Positions 17,837 through 27,708 of a DNA stretch of 64,000 nt are shown one piece after another. Source of the DNA: Flavobacterium ichthyis (GTDB lineage Bacteria; Bacteroidota; Bacteroidia; Flavobacteriales; Flavobacteriaceae). The notes beneath the pieces are model-generated. The model made no database searches and had not been told where the DNA came from. It saw nothing but the letters and a program-made list of their open reading frames with translations. Each line of letters opens with the position of its first letter. The stretch's first letter is position 1. The stretch spans positions 186,001 through 250,000 of the forward strand of contig NZ_JAABLM010000002.1 of the NCBI RefSeq assembly GCF_009915155.1. The letters run 5' to 3'. A program made the position numbers and the translations under genes.

Positions 17837-17904
17837 TTGTGGTTCATTTTGTGAATTTACTATTTCTTAACACTAATTTTAAATATCACAAAAAACAAAC
17901 CAAT

Positions 17905-20900
17905 ATGAAGTCAAAAATTATCCTAAATCTTCTTTTGTTTATTTCTGCATTTGGGTATTCACAAAATGTGGAAATTAACGGAAAAGTTACGGAAGCACCT
18001 ACCGGATTACCGCTTCCTGGTGCAACAGTCATGGTAAAAAATGGCAATCAATCAACAATTACGGATATGGATGGTAATTTTTCCATTTCCGCTTCAGAAA
18101 ATGCTACCTTAGTGATTACTTTCGTGGGATTTAAAACCATCGAAACAGCAGCCACTTCTGGACAAAACCTTTTAATTTCTTTGGAACCAGATGCTGAATC
18201 TTTGGATGAAGTAGTCGTAATTGGTTACGGAACACAAAGAAAACGTGATGTTACCGGTGCCGTAGGTATTGTAGATTCTAAACAAATTGAAGATTTAAAA
18301 CCCGTAAAAATCGAACAAGCTTTGCAAGGTACTGTTTCGGGGGTAAACGTTACCACGCAAGGTGGACGACCTGGTGCTTTTCTAGACGTAAGAATCCGTG
18401 GAATTGCCACTAACGGAGACAACACTCCAACTTTTATCGTAGATGGAAACATTTTGAAAGAAATTGGCCTGTTAAACCCTAATGACATTGAAAACATTAC
18501 CGTTTTAAAAGACGCTCAAGCCGCAATTTACGGTACGATTGGAGCTAATGGGGTAATTATTATCACAACAAAATCAGGTAAGAAAAATTCTAAACCTACT
18601 TTATCATACAATACTTATTTAGGTTTACAAGAAACTTCTCGTAAGCTTCCAATGCTTAACGCTACTGAATATGCACTTTTATTGAACGAAAGTTATGCAA
18701 ACTCTGGAAGTCCATTGCCTTTTCCAAATGTTTCGGCTTTAGGAGCAGGAACAGATTGGCAAGACCAAGTTTTTGAATCCTCAGTTCCAATCGTAAGCCA
18801 TGACATATCACTTCGTGGAGGTTCGGAAAAAATCACTTACAACGTGAGTGGTTCGCATCTTGACCAAGGCGGAATTGTTGGCGGTCACAAATCTAATTTC
18901 CTTAGAAATACTGCCAGAATTAATTTGAACGCGGACATCAGCGACAAATTGAAGATGCAAGCGAACGCTACTTATATGTATGTAAGTTCAAGAACATTTA
19001 ATGAAAATTCTTTAGGTTCGGTATTGTTTAACGCCATTAACACGCCTTCTATTTACAGTCCTTTTGACGCTGACGGAAATTTTACGGTGTTGCCAACAGG
19101 TAGCGCTTCGGTTCCGGGAAGTAATTTAGGGAACGAAATTATCAACCCTTTGGCACAAATTGACAATACCTTTAATTCTTATTTCTTAAAAAGATTAAAC
19201 GGTTCATTTTCAATAACTTATGAAGTTATTAAAGATTTGAATGTTACCGGAAGAATTGGTTTTGAAACATCTGACAGCGAAGGTCGTGTGTTTAACAAAC
19301 AAGTAAGTTACGGCGGAAAAGTATTTGACAATCCACGAAGCAGTGTGAATCAAAACGCCATTAACGACAACAGTTACACATTTGATTTGTATGCGACTTA
19401 TTCTAAAGTTTTTGCTGAAAAACATAATGTGACAGCAACAATAGGGCAACAAGTTTACAAAGAATACGGAAACGGGTTGTATGCTACTGGATTTGATGTC
19501 CCAAATAATAGTTGGGAAAATGCCGATATTAGTTTAACCACGGGTACAAGTCCACAAATTACTTCAGGATCAAGTAATTATGACGAAAGACGTTTGTCAC
19601 ATTTTGCTCGCATTCAATATGATTATGACGGAAAATATTTACTATCAGGAATCATCAGAAGAGATCTTTCAACGCGCTTTGGTCCAAATTTTCGAGTTGC
19701 TTATTTTCCTTCAGCAACGGCAGGTTGGGTAATCTCTGAAGAAAATTTCTTTCCAGAATCTAAAAATTTAAGCTTCTTAAAATTACGTGCCAGTTACGGT
19801 TTAACCGGAAACGACAAAATTCCATCCAACGCATATGTTAATTTATTGGGAGGTGAAGCAGAATATGTTTTTGACAACAACTTGGTGAACGGTGTAGCTC
19901 CAGGACTATTGGCAAATCCTTTTGCAAAATGGGAAGAATCCTTAAAATTTGACGTTGGTTTAGATTTCAGATTGTTCAATGACAAAGTTGATATCACAAC
20001 CGATTATTTTATTGACAAACGAAAAGACTTACTTATCCCAGACGTACCTGTTACTGGAATTACGGGAATCGCTGGACCAGGTGGAAGATTACCAGTTATT
20101 AATGCCGGGGATGTCACGAACAAAGGTTTTGAGTTTGCCATTTCTTACAAAGACCAAATTAATGACAATTTACGTTTTAACATTGCTTATAATGTGACTA
20201 CCTTGAAGAACGAAGTAACTCGCGTTGACAACGGTACAGGATTTATCCAAGGAGGAAATTTTGGAACTTCAACCATTACTTCAAGAATGGAAGCCGGTTA
20301 TGAATTAGGTTATTTCTTCGGCTATCAAACTGATGGAATTTTTCAAAATCAAGCTGAAGTGGATGCACATCCTTCACAATTACTATTGGGAGCTAATGCA
20401 CAACCCGGAGATTTGCGTTTTGTAGATGTGAATGGTGATGGTGTGATTAATGCTGATGACAGAACAGATATAGGATCGCCAATTCCAGATGCTACAATGG
20501 GATTAAATTTCACTTTAAATTACAAAAATTGGGATTTCACCGCTTATGCATTTGCCTCAATTGGTAACGACATGGTTCGTGCTTATGAAAGAGCCATTCC
20601 AGACGTGAACAAAATGAATTATGTATTGGGAAGATGGACTGGCGAAGGTTCTACTAATAGTATTCCGAGAGTGACTAATGGTACAACTGCCAATAATATT
20701 TTCTCAGATTATTTTGTAGAAGACGCTTCATATGTAAGAATCCAAAATGTACAATTGGGTTACACTTTAAACCAAGATTTTCTGCAAAAAGCCGGAATTT
20801 CTAACGTACGTGTTTACGCTTCCGCAAATAATTTATACACATTTACAAAATATAGAGGTTATGATCCTGGAGCTTCAAGTGGAGCCCCAATTGGGGGTGG

Positions 20901-20964
20901 CGTTGACAATGGCTTCTACCCTATTCCAAGAATTTACATGTTCGGATTAAATGTTAACTTTTAA
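17905..20964 (+). CDS. SusC/RagA-type TonB-dependent outer-membrane transporter
   Basis: About 1019 residues from ATG 17905, which places the signal peptide (MKSKIILNLLLFISAFGYSQ) first; the longest frame would add 22 residues. Next come a carboxypeptidase-D-like regulatory domain (VNGKVTEA-type, DMDGNFSISA), the TonB box/plug region (DEVVVIGYGTQRKRDVTGA), and a large beta-barrel ending in IYMFGLNVNF with terminal Phe. With SusD it imports oligosaccharides using TonB energy. The context with two GH16 enzymes suggests beta-1,3-glucan oligomers. SusD follows 11 bases later. Confidence 0.95.
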   Translation: MKSKIILNLLLFISAFGYSQNVEINGKVTEAPTGLPLPGATVMVKNGNQSTITDMDGNFSISASENATLVITFVGFKTIETAATSGQNLLISLEPDAESLDEVVVIGYGTQRKRDVTGAVGIVDSKQIEDLKPVKIEQALQGTVSGVNVTTQGGRPGAFLDVRIRGIATNGDNTPTFIVDGNILKEIGLLNPNDIENITVLKDAQAAIYGTIGANGVIIITTKSGKKNSKPTLSYNTYLGLQETSRKLPMLNATEYALLLNESYANSGSPLPFPNVSALGAGTDWQDQVFESSVPIVSHDISLRGGSEKITYNVSGSHLDQGGIVGGHKSNFLRNTARINLNADISDKLKMQANATYMYVSSRTFNENSLGSVLFNAINTPSIYSPFDADGNFTVLPTGSASVPGSNLGNEIINPLAQIDNTFNSYFLKRLNGSFSITYEVIKDLNVTGRIGFETSDSEGRVFNKQVSYGGKVFDNPRSSVNQNAINDNSYTFDLYATYSKVFAEKHNVTATIGQQVYKEYGNGLYATGFDVPNNSWENADISLTTGTSPQITSGSSNYDERRLSHFARIQYDYDGKYLLSGIIRRDLSTRFGPNFRVAYFPSATAGWVISEENFFPESKNLSFLKLRASYGLTGNDKIPSNAYVNLLGGEAEYVFDNNLVNGVAPGLLANPFAKWEESLKFDVGLDFRLFNDKVDITTDYFIDKRKDLLIPDVPVTGITGIAGPGGRLPVINAGDVTNKGFEFAISYKDQINDNLRFNIAYNVTTLKNEVTRVDNGTGFIQGGNFGTSTITSRMEAGYELGYFFGYQTDGIFQNQAEVDAHPSQLLLGANAQPGDLRFVDVNGDGVINADDRTDIGSPIPDATMGLNFTLNYKNWDFTAYAFASIGNDMVRAYERAIPDVNKMNYVLGRWTGEGSTNSIPRVTNGTTANNIFSDYFVEDASYVRIQNVQLGYTLNQDFLQKAGISNVRVYASANNLYTFTKYRGYDPGASSGAPIGGGVDNGFYPIPRIYMFGLNVNF

Positions 20965-20975
20965 TCACTAAAAAA

Positions 20976-22454
20976 ATGAAAAAAAATATTTTTATAGCCC
21001 TTATTGCTATCAGCTCATTTTCTACCATTACCATTTCATGTAGTGATGAATTTGTAGAAAGAAAACCCGCCTATTCTTTAGGTGCCGACAACTATTTTAA
21101 CAACGAGGAAGAATATAATATGGCGCTAATAGCAGCGTATGATATTTTGCAGTCCACTTACGTAAATGTACTTTTAGGCGAAATCGCTTCAGATAATACC
21201 TTAGCAGGTGGAGAAAGTGCCAACGATGTTGTAGGGTTTCAGCAAGTTGACGAAATGATTCACAATCAAATCAATCCAAATATAAAAAATGTTTGGGACT
21301 GGATGTTTGCAGGAGTAAATAGAGCAAGTTATGTATTACAAAACAAAGACAAAGCTGATTTCCCGAATAAAGCTCACGTTATCGCCGAAGCACGATTTTT
21401 AAAGGCTTATTTTATGTTTGAACTGGTAAAATGGTTCGGGCCAATTCCTGTAAAAGAAGATGCAATTTTTGTTTTAGGCGATGAAAAAACATTGCCACGT
21501 GAATCCGTTGAAAATGTGTATGCCGCTATTCAAAATGAATTGATTATGGCAATTCCTGATTTAAATACGATTCCAGCGCAAAAAGGTCGCGTTACGAAAG
21601 GTGCGGCTCAAGCTTTGTTAGGGAAAGCATATTTGTATGATAATAAATTCAATGAAGCTACTCAAATTTTAGAAGAATTAATTTCTGTTACAGGAGGATA
21701 TTCGTTGGTTTCAAATTATGACACTTTATTTGAGGTTGCTGAAGAAAACGGAGTAGAATCAGTTTTTGAAGTACAATATACTGACATTCAAGGTGCTGGT
21801 TTCGAATGTTTGCAATGTTCCGAAGGAAATGTAGCAGTTGGGTTCAACGGACCAAGAAATTACTCAGGTCCAAGATTTTCTTCTGGATATAGCTTTAATG
21901 TGCCCACACAAGAAGTTTATAATGCTTTCGAAGCAGGAGATTTACGCAGAGATGCAGCTATTTTAAATATTGAAGCCTGGGCTGCAACAACCGGAGCTTC
22001 ATACGGAATAGGATATAAGCACACAGGATATTTCAATAAAAAATACATCCCAAGAACTCGTTCATCTGAAGCCGCAGGAGACCTTAATCTTACCAATCCA
22101 AACAATTATCGCGCTATTCGTTATGCCGATGTTTTACTGATGGCAGCCGAAGCATATAATAAAATCGGCAATGATACTAAAGCCAGAGAATATTTAAACC
22201 TGGTTAGAAGAAGAGCTTTTGGCGATACTAATCACGACATTAATGCAAGTGGTCCAGCTTTAGGCGAATTTATTCAGGAAGAAAGAAGGTTAGAATTTGT
22301 TGGAGAAGGTCATCGTTTTTTCGACTTAGTAAGAACTGGAACTGCAGCCGGAACCATCCCAGGCTTTACAGCTAACAAAAATGAAGTTTTCCCAGTACCT
22401 ATTGAAGAAATTCAATTTTCAGCTGGAAATTGGCAACAAAATCAAGGCTACTAA
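20976..22454 (+). CDS. SusD/RagB-type glycan-binding lipoprotein
   Basis: 492 residues, lipoprotein signal ending TITISC (Cys22). It has the SusD helical TPR-like core (ARFLKAYFMFELVKWFG is a typical motif) and the C-terminal signature RRLEFVGEGHRFFDLVRTG followed by FPVPIEEIQ. It forms the lid over SusC and binds glycan at the cell surface. It lies between susC and a PKD lipoprotein in a tight operon. Confidence 0.95.
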   Translation: MKKNIFIALIAISSFSTITISCSDEFVERKPAYSLGADNYFNNEEEYNMALIAAYDILQSTYVNVLLGEIASDNTLAGGESANDVVGFQQVDEMIHNQINPNIKNVWDWMFAGVNRASYVLQNKDKADFPNKAHVIAEARFLKAYFMFELVKWFGPIPVKEDAIFVLGDEKTLPRESVENVYAAIQNELIMAIPDLNTIPAQKGRVTKGAAQALLGKAYLYDNKFNEATQILEELISVTGGYSLVSNYDTLFEVAEENGVESVFEVQYTDIQGAGFECLQCSEGNVAVGFNGPRNYSGPRFSSGYSFNVPTQEVYNAFEAGDLRRDAAILNIEAWAATTGASYGIGYKHTGYFNKKYIPRTRSSEAAGDLNLTNPNNYRAIRYADVLLMAAEAYNKIGNDTKAREYLNLVRRRAFGDTNHDINASGPALGEFIQEERRLEFVGEGHRFFDLVRTGTAAGTIPGFTANKNEVFPVPIEEIQFSAGNWQQNQGY

Positions 22455-22466
22455 ATTATAAATCAT

Positions 22467-24014
22467 ATGAAAAATTTTAAATATATTATTGGTCTATTTT
22501 TGCTATTTGCAATAGGCTGTAGCGACGACAATAACGATTTAGGGTTTGTAGAAAATGCAGAATCCCCTAAAAACATCTCGGCATTATTTACCATAACACA
22601 AGACAATTCAGGCTTAGTAACCATTCGTCCAAATGGTGAAGGTGCTACACAGTATAAGGTAGATTTTGGAGATGGAACGCCGCAAAGCGAAATATTTCTA
22701 CCGGGACAAACTGTCAATCATTCCTATGCAGAAGGAAATTACACAGTTTCAATCACAGCAACAGGAATTAACGGCAAAGAAACTGTTTATACTCAACCGT
22801 TAACTGTATCATTTTTAGCACCAACTGATTTAGATTTGGTCGTAAATCCAGAAAATGGAAATCCGTTTCAACTCAATTTCTCTGCAACGGCAAACCTTGA
22901 AACCTATTTCGAAATTTATTTTGGAGAAGACCCTGATCAAGAACCGGTTCAATTCAATGAAGGACAAACCGTTTCTCATACTTATGCTAACATTGGAACT
23001 TACCAGGTACGATTAATTGCTTACAGTGGAGGTTCAGCAACAACTGAAATCATTGAGGAAATTACCATTTTTAATCCACTAATTTTACCCTTAAACTTCG
23101 AATCAACCACTCTTAATTATGCATTTGGAGATTTCGGTGGAACTTTTTCAGAAGTTGTAAATAATCCAGCTCCATCCGAATTTAATGCTTCTTCAAGAGT
23201 GGGAAGACACGTAAAAAACAACGGTGCTGAAACTTGGGGTGGAACCACAATCGCCCTTGACGAACCTGTAGATTTTTCTACAATGACAAAAATTTCAATG
23301 AAAGTTTGGTCACCAGTTGCTGGAGCAGTTGTAAAATTAAAATTCGAAAATTTAAACGATGCCAACATTGCCATGGAAGTGGATCAAACTACTACCGTTG
23401 CTAACGGTTGGGAAACTTTGGTTTACGATTTTGGAACGGTAAATAACGACAATGCTTACCAACGTATCGCTTTATTTTTCGACTTTGGAAACAACGGGAA
23501 TGGCGCCAACTATTATTTCGATGATATCAAGTTAACTTCAGGCGAAGCGGTTTTAGAACTTCCCGTAACATTCGAAAATAATTCAATAAACTATAATTTT
23601 ACGAACTTCGGTGGAGCTGGTGCTGGTCCGGTTGCAAACCCAAATCCATCTGGGATTAATAATAGTGCAAATGTCGCGGTTTTTAACAAACCAAACGGTG
23701 CCGAAACATGGGCAGGAACATTTCTAACATTTCCCGACGCTTTAGATTTTTCAGTTTTGCAAAAAATAAAAATGAAAGTGTGGTCGCCTCAATCGGGAAT
23801 CACTGTGATGATGAAATTAGAAAACGCCGATGCTTCTCAATTTGTGGAAGTTCCCGTAGTAAATTCCGTTGCAAATGGTTGGGAAGAACTCACCTTTGAC
23901 TTTACAGGAATTAATACTGCTAACCAATACGTAAAAATAGTGTTGTTCTTTGATTTCAACGTAGCAGGAAACGGAGCAAGTTATTATTTCGATGACATTA
24001 AACTTTCAAACTAA
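22467..24014 (+). CDS. Surface glycan-binding lipoprotein with PKD domains and two CBM-like modules
   Basis: 515 residues, lipobox Cys18 (LLFAIGC). Residues about 40-110 and 120-200 are PKD-like (VDFGDGTPQS, VSHTYANIGTYQVR). The rest is a tandem duplication of a carbohydrate-binding-like module: LNYAFGDFGG...NGAETWGGTTIAL...KISMKVWSP...YYFDDIKL and INYNFTNFGG...NGAETWAGTFLTF...KIKMKVWSP...YYFDDIKL. This takes the place of SusE/F in the locus. It probably binds beta-1,3-glucan, inferred from neighbours. Confidence 0.8.
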   Translation: MKNFKYIIGLFLLFAIGCSDDNNDLGFVENAESPKNISALFTITQDNSGLVTIRPNGEGATQYKVDFGDGTPQSEIFLPGQTVNHSYAEGNYTVSITATGINGKETVYTQPLTVSFLAPTDLDLVVNPENGNPFQLNFSATANLETYFEIYFGEDPDQEPVQFNEGQTVSHTYANIGTYQVRLIAYSGGSATTEIIEEITIFNPLILPLNFESTTLNYAFGDFGGTFSEVVNNPAPSEFNASSRVGRHVKNNGAETWGGTTIALDEPVDFSTMTKISMKVWSPVAGAVVKLKFENLNDANIAMEVDQTTTVANGWETLVYDFGTVNNDNAYQRIALFFDFGNNGNGANYYFDDIKLTSGEAVLELPVTFENNSINYNFTNFGGAGAGPVANPNPSGINNSANVAVFNKPNGAETWAGTFLTFPDALDFSVLQKIKMKVWSPQSGITVMMKLENADASQFVEVPVVNSVANGWEELTFDFTGINTANQYVKIVLFFDFNVAGNGASYYFDDIKLSN

Positions 24015-24020
24015 AAAATT

Positions 24021-25691
24021 ATGAAAAATATTGTATTAAAAATAACGGTTTGCCTTACATTTTTTGCAGCCTTTTTTGCCTGCCAAGAAGATGATAAAGC
24101 TTTCGGAGACCTTACTGCACCAAGCAACCTCGCTGTTGAAGCTACCATTGCAGGTCAAAGCGTTGAGTTTCCAGATGGAGATGGAACAGGATTCGTTAAC
24201 TTCGTAGCGACAGCCGAAAACGCAATCAGCTACAAATACATTTTTAGCGATGGCACGAGCATCAATTCGCCTTCAGGAATTTTGAGAAAACGTTTCACTT
24301 TAAATGGAACTAATACCTATACAGTTACCGTAATTGCATCAGGACGTGGTGGTGTTGCATCAACTATTACAACTGAAGTAACAGTTTTTAGTGTGTTCGA
24401 TGATCCCGAAACAAAACAATTATTAACTGGTGGTACAACTAAAACTTGGTACTTTGCCGCGTCAGAACCTGGACATTTAGGTGTAGGACAAAATAATAGT
24501 GATGGTAGTGCAAATTTTTATCCAAATTATTATTCCGCTGCTCCTTGGGAAAAAGCTGGCTCTCCAGATAGCGATTGTTTATACGAAAACGAACTTACAT
24601 TCACCCTAAACAATGACATGATTTCGTACCAATTGAATAATGGAGGAAGAACTTTTGTAAATGCCGCATATTTAGGAGATTTTGGAACTTCTGGAGGTTC
24701 TGATTTGTGTATGACATACGACTCTTCCGGAATTAAAAATGTAAGTCTAGAACCAGCTGATTCATTTGTTGTTCAAAATAATGTTCCAAACCAAACGACT
24801 GGAACCCAAATGACATTTTCGGACAACGGTTTTATGGGCTATTATATTGGTCAAAGTACTTATGAAATTCTTTCTATCACCGAAAATAGAATGGTTGTGA
24901 GAGCTGTAATGGGTAACAATCCAAGTTTAGCATGGTATCATATTTTTGTAAGCACAAGACCTGTTCAAGGGGGAACAACTCCAGATGTGGACTATACTAA
25001 TCTAGTATGGCAAGATGAATTTGACATTCCTGGAGCACCTGACAATTCTAAATGGAGTTACAATATAGGAAATGGCAACAATGGATGGGGAAATAACGAA
25101 TCTCAATACTACACTGATAGACCAGAAAACGTAATTGTTGAAGATGGTTTACTAAAAATTAGAGCTAGACGCGAAACTTTTTCTGGATTTAATTTCACAT
25201 CATCTCGTTTAGTAACCGAAAACAAATTTGAGTTTACGTACGGTAAAGTAGAAGTTAGAGCAAAATTACCGACTGGTGGTGGAACTTGGCCAGCAATCTG
25301 GATGTTAGGGCAAAACTATGCAACAAATCCTTGGCCAAATTGTGGAGAAATTGACATCATGGAACATGTTGGAAATCAACAAAACACCATCCATGGATCA
25401 CTCCACTACCCAGGAAATTTTGGTGGAACAGCAAATACAGCCTCAACAACTATAAGTAATGTTTCCTCTGAATTTCATGTTTATAAAGTAATATGGAGTC
25501 CGGACTCAATAAAATTTTATGTAGATGATCAACCGGCATTTCACACTTATACGAATTCAGCATCGAGCCCGTTTAATTTAGATTTTTTCCTGATTTTAAA
25601 CGTGGCAATGGGCGGAAATTTTGGCGGAGCCATTGATCCTGCATTCACGCAATCAACCATGGAAGTAGATTATGTAAGAGTTTACCAATAA
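24021..25691 (+). CDS. GH16 endo-beta-1,3-glucanase (laminarinase) lipoprotein with N-terminal PKD-like region
   Basis: 556 residues, lipobox Cys21 (AAFFAC). The first 320 residues include a PKD-like domain (YKYIFSDGTSINSPSG) and a linker domain. The GH16 catalytic domain (about 330-556) has WQDEFDIPG at its start and the catalytic motif GEIDIMEHVG, giving nucleophile Glu443, Asp445 and acid/base Glu448. The extra Met in E-I-D-I-M-E is the laminarinase-type beta-bulge. It would cut laminarin at the cell surface before SusCD import. Last gene of the susCD operon, followed by a terminator. Confidence 0.92.
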   Translation: MKNIVLKITVCLTFFAAFFACQEDDKAFGDLTAPSNLAVEATIAGQSVEFPDGDGTGFVNFVATAENAISYKYIFSDGTSINSPSGILRKRFTLNGTNTYTVTVIASGRGGVASTITTEVTVFSVFDDPETKQLLTGGTTKTWYFAASEPGHLGVGQNNSDGSANFYPNYYSAAPWEKAGSPDSDCLYENELTFTLNNDMISYQLNNGGRTFVNAAYLGDFGTSGGSDLCMTYDSSGIKNVSLEPADSFVVQNNVPNQTTGTQMTFSDNGFMGYYIGQSTYEILSITENRMVVRAVMGNNPSLAWYHIFVSTRPVQGGTTPDVDYTNLVWQDEFDIPGAPDNSKWSYNIGNGNNGWGNNESQYYTDRPENVIVEDGLLKIRARRETFSGFNFTSSRLVTENKFEFTYGKVEVRAKLPTGGGTWPAIWMLGQNYATNPWPNCGEIDIMEHVGNQQNTIHGSLHYPGNFGGTANTASTTISNVSSEFHVYKVIWSPDSIKFYVDDQPAFHTYTNSASSPFNLDFFLILNVAMGGNFGGAIDPAFTQSTMEVDYVRVYQ

Positions 25692-25703
25692 AATTACTTT
25701 TTT

Positions 25704-25743
25704 AAAAGCCGGAAAATTTATTAAACCTTTTCCGGCTTTTTTT
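25704..25743 (+). terminator. Strong terminator ending the susCD operon
   Basis: A 13-base-pair stem AAAAGCCGGAAAA (25704-25716) / TTTTCCGGCTTTT (25728-25740), then T-run. It separates the first GH16 gene from the second. Confidence 0.85.
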
Positions 25744-25763
25744 TAAAAAAAATATAAAATATT

Positions 25764-26531
25764 ATGAAAGTCACCACAATCATCGGGATGTTGTGCTTCT
25801 CCTCTATTGCCTTTGCTCAAGTAAAAAAAGGCGAATTAATTTGGGAAGAAAATTTCTCCGGAAAAACGTTAAACGAACAAATTTGGAACTACGAATTAGG
25901 CGATGGATGCCCCAATATTTGCGGCTGGGGAAACAACGAACGCCAAGTTTACACCAAAGAAAATCATCAACTCAAAGGCGGAAAACTGTATATTACAGCA
26001 AAAAAAGAGGGCGAAAAATACACCTCAACCCGCATCACCACAGCCGGCAAAAAAGAATTCAAATACGGTTATATGGAAACGCGTGCGAAACTTCCAACGG
26101 GTTCCGGAATTTGGCCGGCATTTTGGATGTTGGGTTCTAATATCAAAGAAGTCGGTTGGCCAAAATCCGGAGAAATAGACATTTTAGAATACGTTGGAAA
26201 AGAACCTTCGCAGGTTTATACCACTTTACACATGCAAGACCATCACGGCGATAACGCAAGTTCCAAAAAAACCAAAATTGAAAAAATTGAAAAAGGATTT
26301 CATACTTACGGGGTAAATTGGACAACAGAAAAAATGGATTTTTATGTAGATGACAAACTTGTCTATACTTACAATCCCGAAAACAAAACCGAGAACAATT
26401 GGCCTTTTGACCAACCTTTTTATTTTATTTTAAATGTTGCCGTAGGTGGCAATTTTGGCGGTCCAGCCGTTGACGATTCTATCTTTCCACAGCAGTTTGT
26501 GGTAGATTATGTAAGAGTATATTCTAACTAA
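25764..26531 (+). CDS. Secreted single-domain GH16 beta-glucanase
   Basis: 255 residues. The signal peptide MKVTTIIGMLCFSSIAFAQ lacks a lipobox, so the product is probably periplasmic or secreted. The rest is a single GH16 domain: LIWEENFSGK, CGWGNNERQVYT, ETRAKLPTGSGIWPAFWMLG, and catalytic GEIDILEYVG (Glu137, Asp139, Glu142). Unlike the first enzyme it has no accessory modules. It lies beyond a strong terminator, so it may have its own promoter or depend on read-through. Confidence 0.92.
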   Translation: MKVTTIIGMLCFSSIAFAQVKKGELIWEENFSGKTLNEQIWNYELGDGCPNICGWGNNERQVYTKENHQLKGGKLYITAKKEGEKYTSTRITTAGKKEFKYGYMETRAKLPTGSGIWPAFWMLGSNIKEVGWPKSGEIDILEYVGKEPSQVYTTLHMQDHHGDNASSKKTKIEKIEKGFHTYGVNWTTEKMDFYVDDKLVYTYNPENKTENNWPFDQPFYFILNVAVGGNFGGPAVDDSIFPQQFVVDYVRVYSN

Positions 26532-26557
26532 ATTTAGTTTGAAGTTTGTTGTTAGTG

Positions 26558-26592
26558 AAACAGCCGCAGAAATTTCTGCGGCTGTTTTTTTA
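26558..26592 (+). terminator. Terminator after the second GH16 gene
   Basis: ACAGCCGCAG (26560-26569), AAATTT loop, CTGCGGCTGT (26576-26585), followed by Ts. It lies between this gene and the convergent sulfur-transport genes. Confidence 0.85.
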
Positions 26593-26595
26593 TCG

Positions 26596-27009
26596 TTATT
26601 GAGGTAATTTATCTTTAATCAATCCGTAGCAAAAAGTTCCGGCGAGCGCTCCTAAAAAAATAATGCCCACAGCATAAAATCCAGCACCAATTAATATAAA
26701 AATTGGTCCAGGACACGTGCCAATCATCCCCCATCCTAACCCAAAAATCGTTCCGCCAATCAAGTAGTTTTTAAAACCTTTGTCCTTATCAGGAATATTA
26801 ATTAGTGTTCCATCAACGTCTTTCACCTGATTTCTTTTAAAAAGCTGAATCCCAATCACTCCAGTTATAATTGCAGTGGTAATAATCCCATACATATGGA
26901 TCGATTGAAACTGAAACATTTCATAAATTCGGTACCAAGAAACCGCTTCAGATTTAGTTAAAACAATTCCGAAAATAATTCCAACCAATAAATATTTTAT
27001 AAACTTCAT
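26596..27009 (-). CDS. YeeE/YedE-type sulfur transporter, C-terminal half
   Basis: 137 residues with about four hydrophobic helices. GTIFGLGWGMIGTCPGPIF carries the conserved Cys in a GxCPGP motif of the YeeE/YedE (thiosulfate/sulfur-compound) transporters. Here the pseudo-twofold transporter is encoded as two genes; this is the second. It begins 5 bases after the first half's stop, so the two are translated together and probably assemble in the inner membrane. Confidence 0.8.
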   Translation of the reverse strand: MKFIKYLLVGIIFGIVLTKSEAVSWYRIYEMFQFQSIHMYGIITTAIITGVIGIQLFKRNQVKDVDGTLINIPDKDKGFKNYLIGGTIFGLGWGMIGTCPGPIFILIGAGFYAVGIIFLGALAGTFCYGLIKDKLPQ

Positions 27010-27014
27010 TGTCC

Positions 27015-27572
27015 TTAAAAAATTAGAGGTAATAAAAAATGAGCTGCAAAAAGTCCACCCACGAAAAATCCTATTACAGCTATCAACGAGGGTAATTGCA
27101 AATTACTCAAGCCCGTAATTGCGTGACCCGAAGTACATCCACCTGCATAACGTGAACCAAATCCTACCAAAAAACCACCAAGAATCATAAATAAAAATAT
27201 TTTGGGTGTAAATACATTTTCGATTGTAGTAAATTTTTCCGGTAACAATTTTCCATCAGGAAGATCAACGTTCATTTCCTGTAATTTTACTAAAGTACCC
27301 GGATTTAATTGAACACCCGAACCGTCACTTAAAAAATGAACCGCAATAAATCCGCCAACCATCGCACCCAAAACCACCACCAGATTCCACCGTTGTGATT
27401 TCCAATCAAATCTAAAAAAATCCGAAAATTTTCCCGCGCCACCAATGCTGCAAAGCGTTCTGAGATTAGACGACATCCCAAAAGTTTTTCCAAAATAAAT
27501 AAGAGATAACATGACCACTCCAATCAAAAAACCCGAGATATACCAAGGCCACGTGCCGTAAAAACTATACAT
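27015..27572 (-). CDS. YeeE/YedE-type sulfur transporter, N-terminal half
   Basis: 185 residues from ATG 27572. The longer frame to 27641 would span the -7 box at 27590-27597, so the inner start is preferred. Helices carry the conserved cysteines in FGMSSNLRTLCSIGG and RYAGGCTSGHAITGLSNLQ. These pass reduced sulfur compounds in characterised relatives. Paired with the downstream half. The rhodaneses at 49.6-50.4 kb could use sulfur supplied by such a transporter, though they are far away and not co-transcribed. Confidence 0.82.
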   Translation of the reverse strand: MYSFYGTWPWYISGFLIGVVMLSLIYFGKTFGMSSNLRTLCSIGGAGKFSDFFRFDWKSQRWNLVVVLGAMVGGFIAVHFLSDGSGVQLNPGTLVKLQEMNVDLPDGKLLPEKFTTIENVFTPKIFLFMILGGFLVGFGSRYAGGCTSGHAITGLSNLQLPSLIAVIGFFVGGLFAAHFLLPLIF

Positions 27573-27589
27573 GATAAAATAATTTCGAA

Positions 27590-27597
27590 CAAAAATA
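27590..27597 (-). promoter_or_regulatory. -7 box (TATTTTTG) for the sulfur-transport operon
   Basis: On the minus strand TATTTTTG lies 17 bases before ATG 27572 and inside the longer alternative reading frame. Confidence 0.5.
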
Positions 27598-27664
27598 AGC
27601 ATATAAACCGAACGATAAAAACGAAAAAACTTTACATCCAAAAATGCTTAAAAAAAACCAATAA

Positions 27665-27702
27665 AAAAACCGTAACCATTTGTAAAACAAATAATTACGG
27701 TT
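27665..27702 (-). terminator. Terminator of ssrA
   Basis: AACCGTAA (27668-27675) pairs with TTACGGTT (27695-27702), and inner ATTTGT pairs with ACAAAT. On the minus strand the hairpin is followed by a T-run. It lies just past the tmRNA 3' end. Confidence 0.8.
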
Positions 27703-27708
27703 GTTCTG

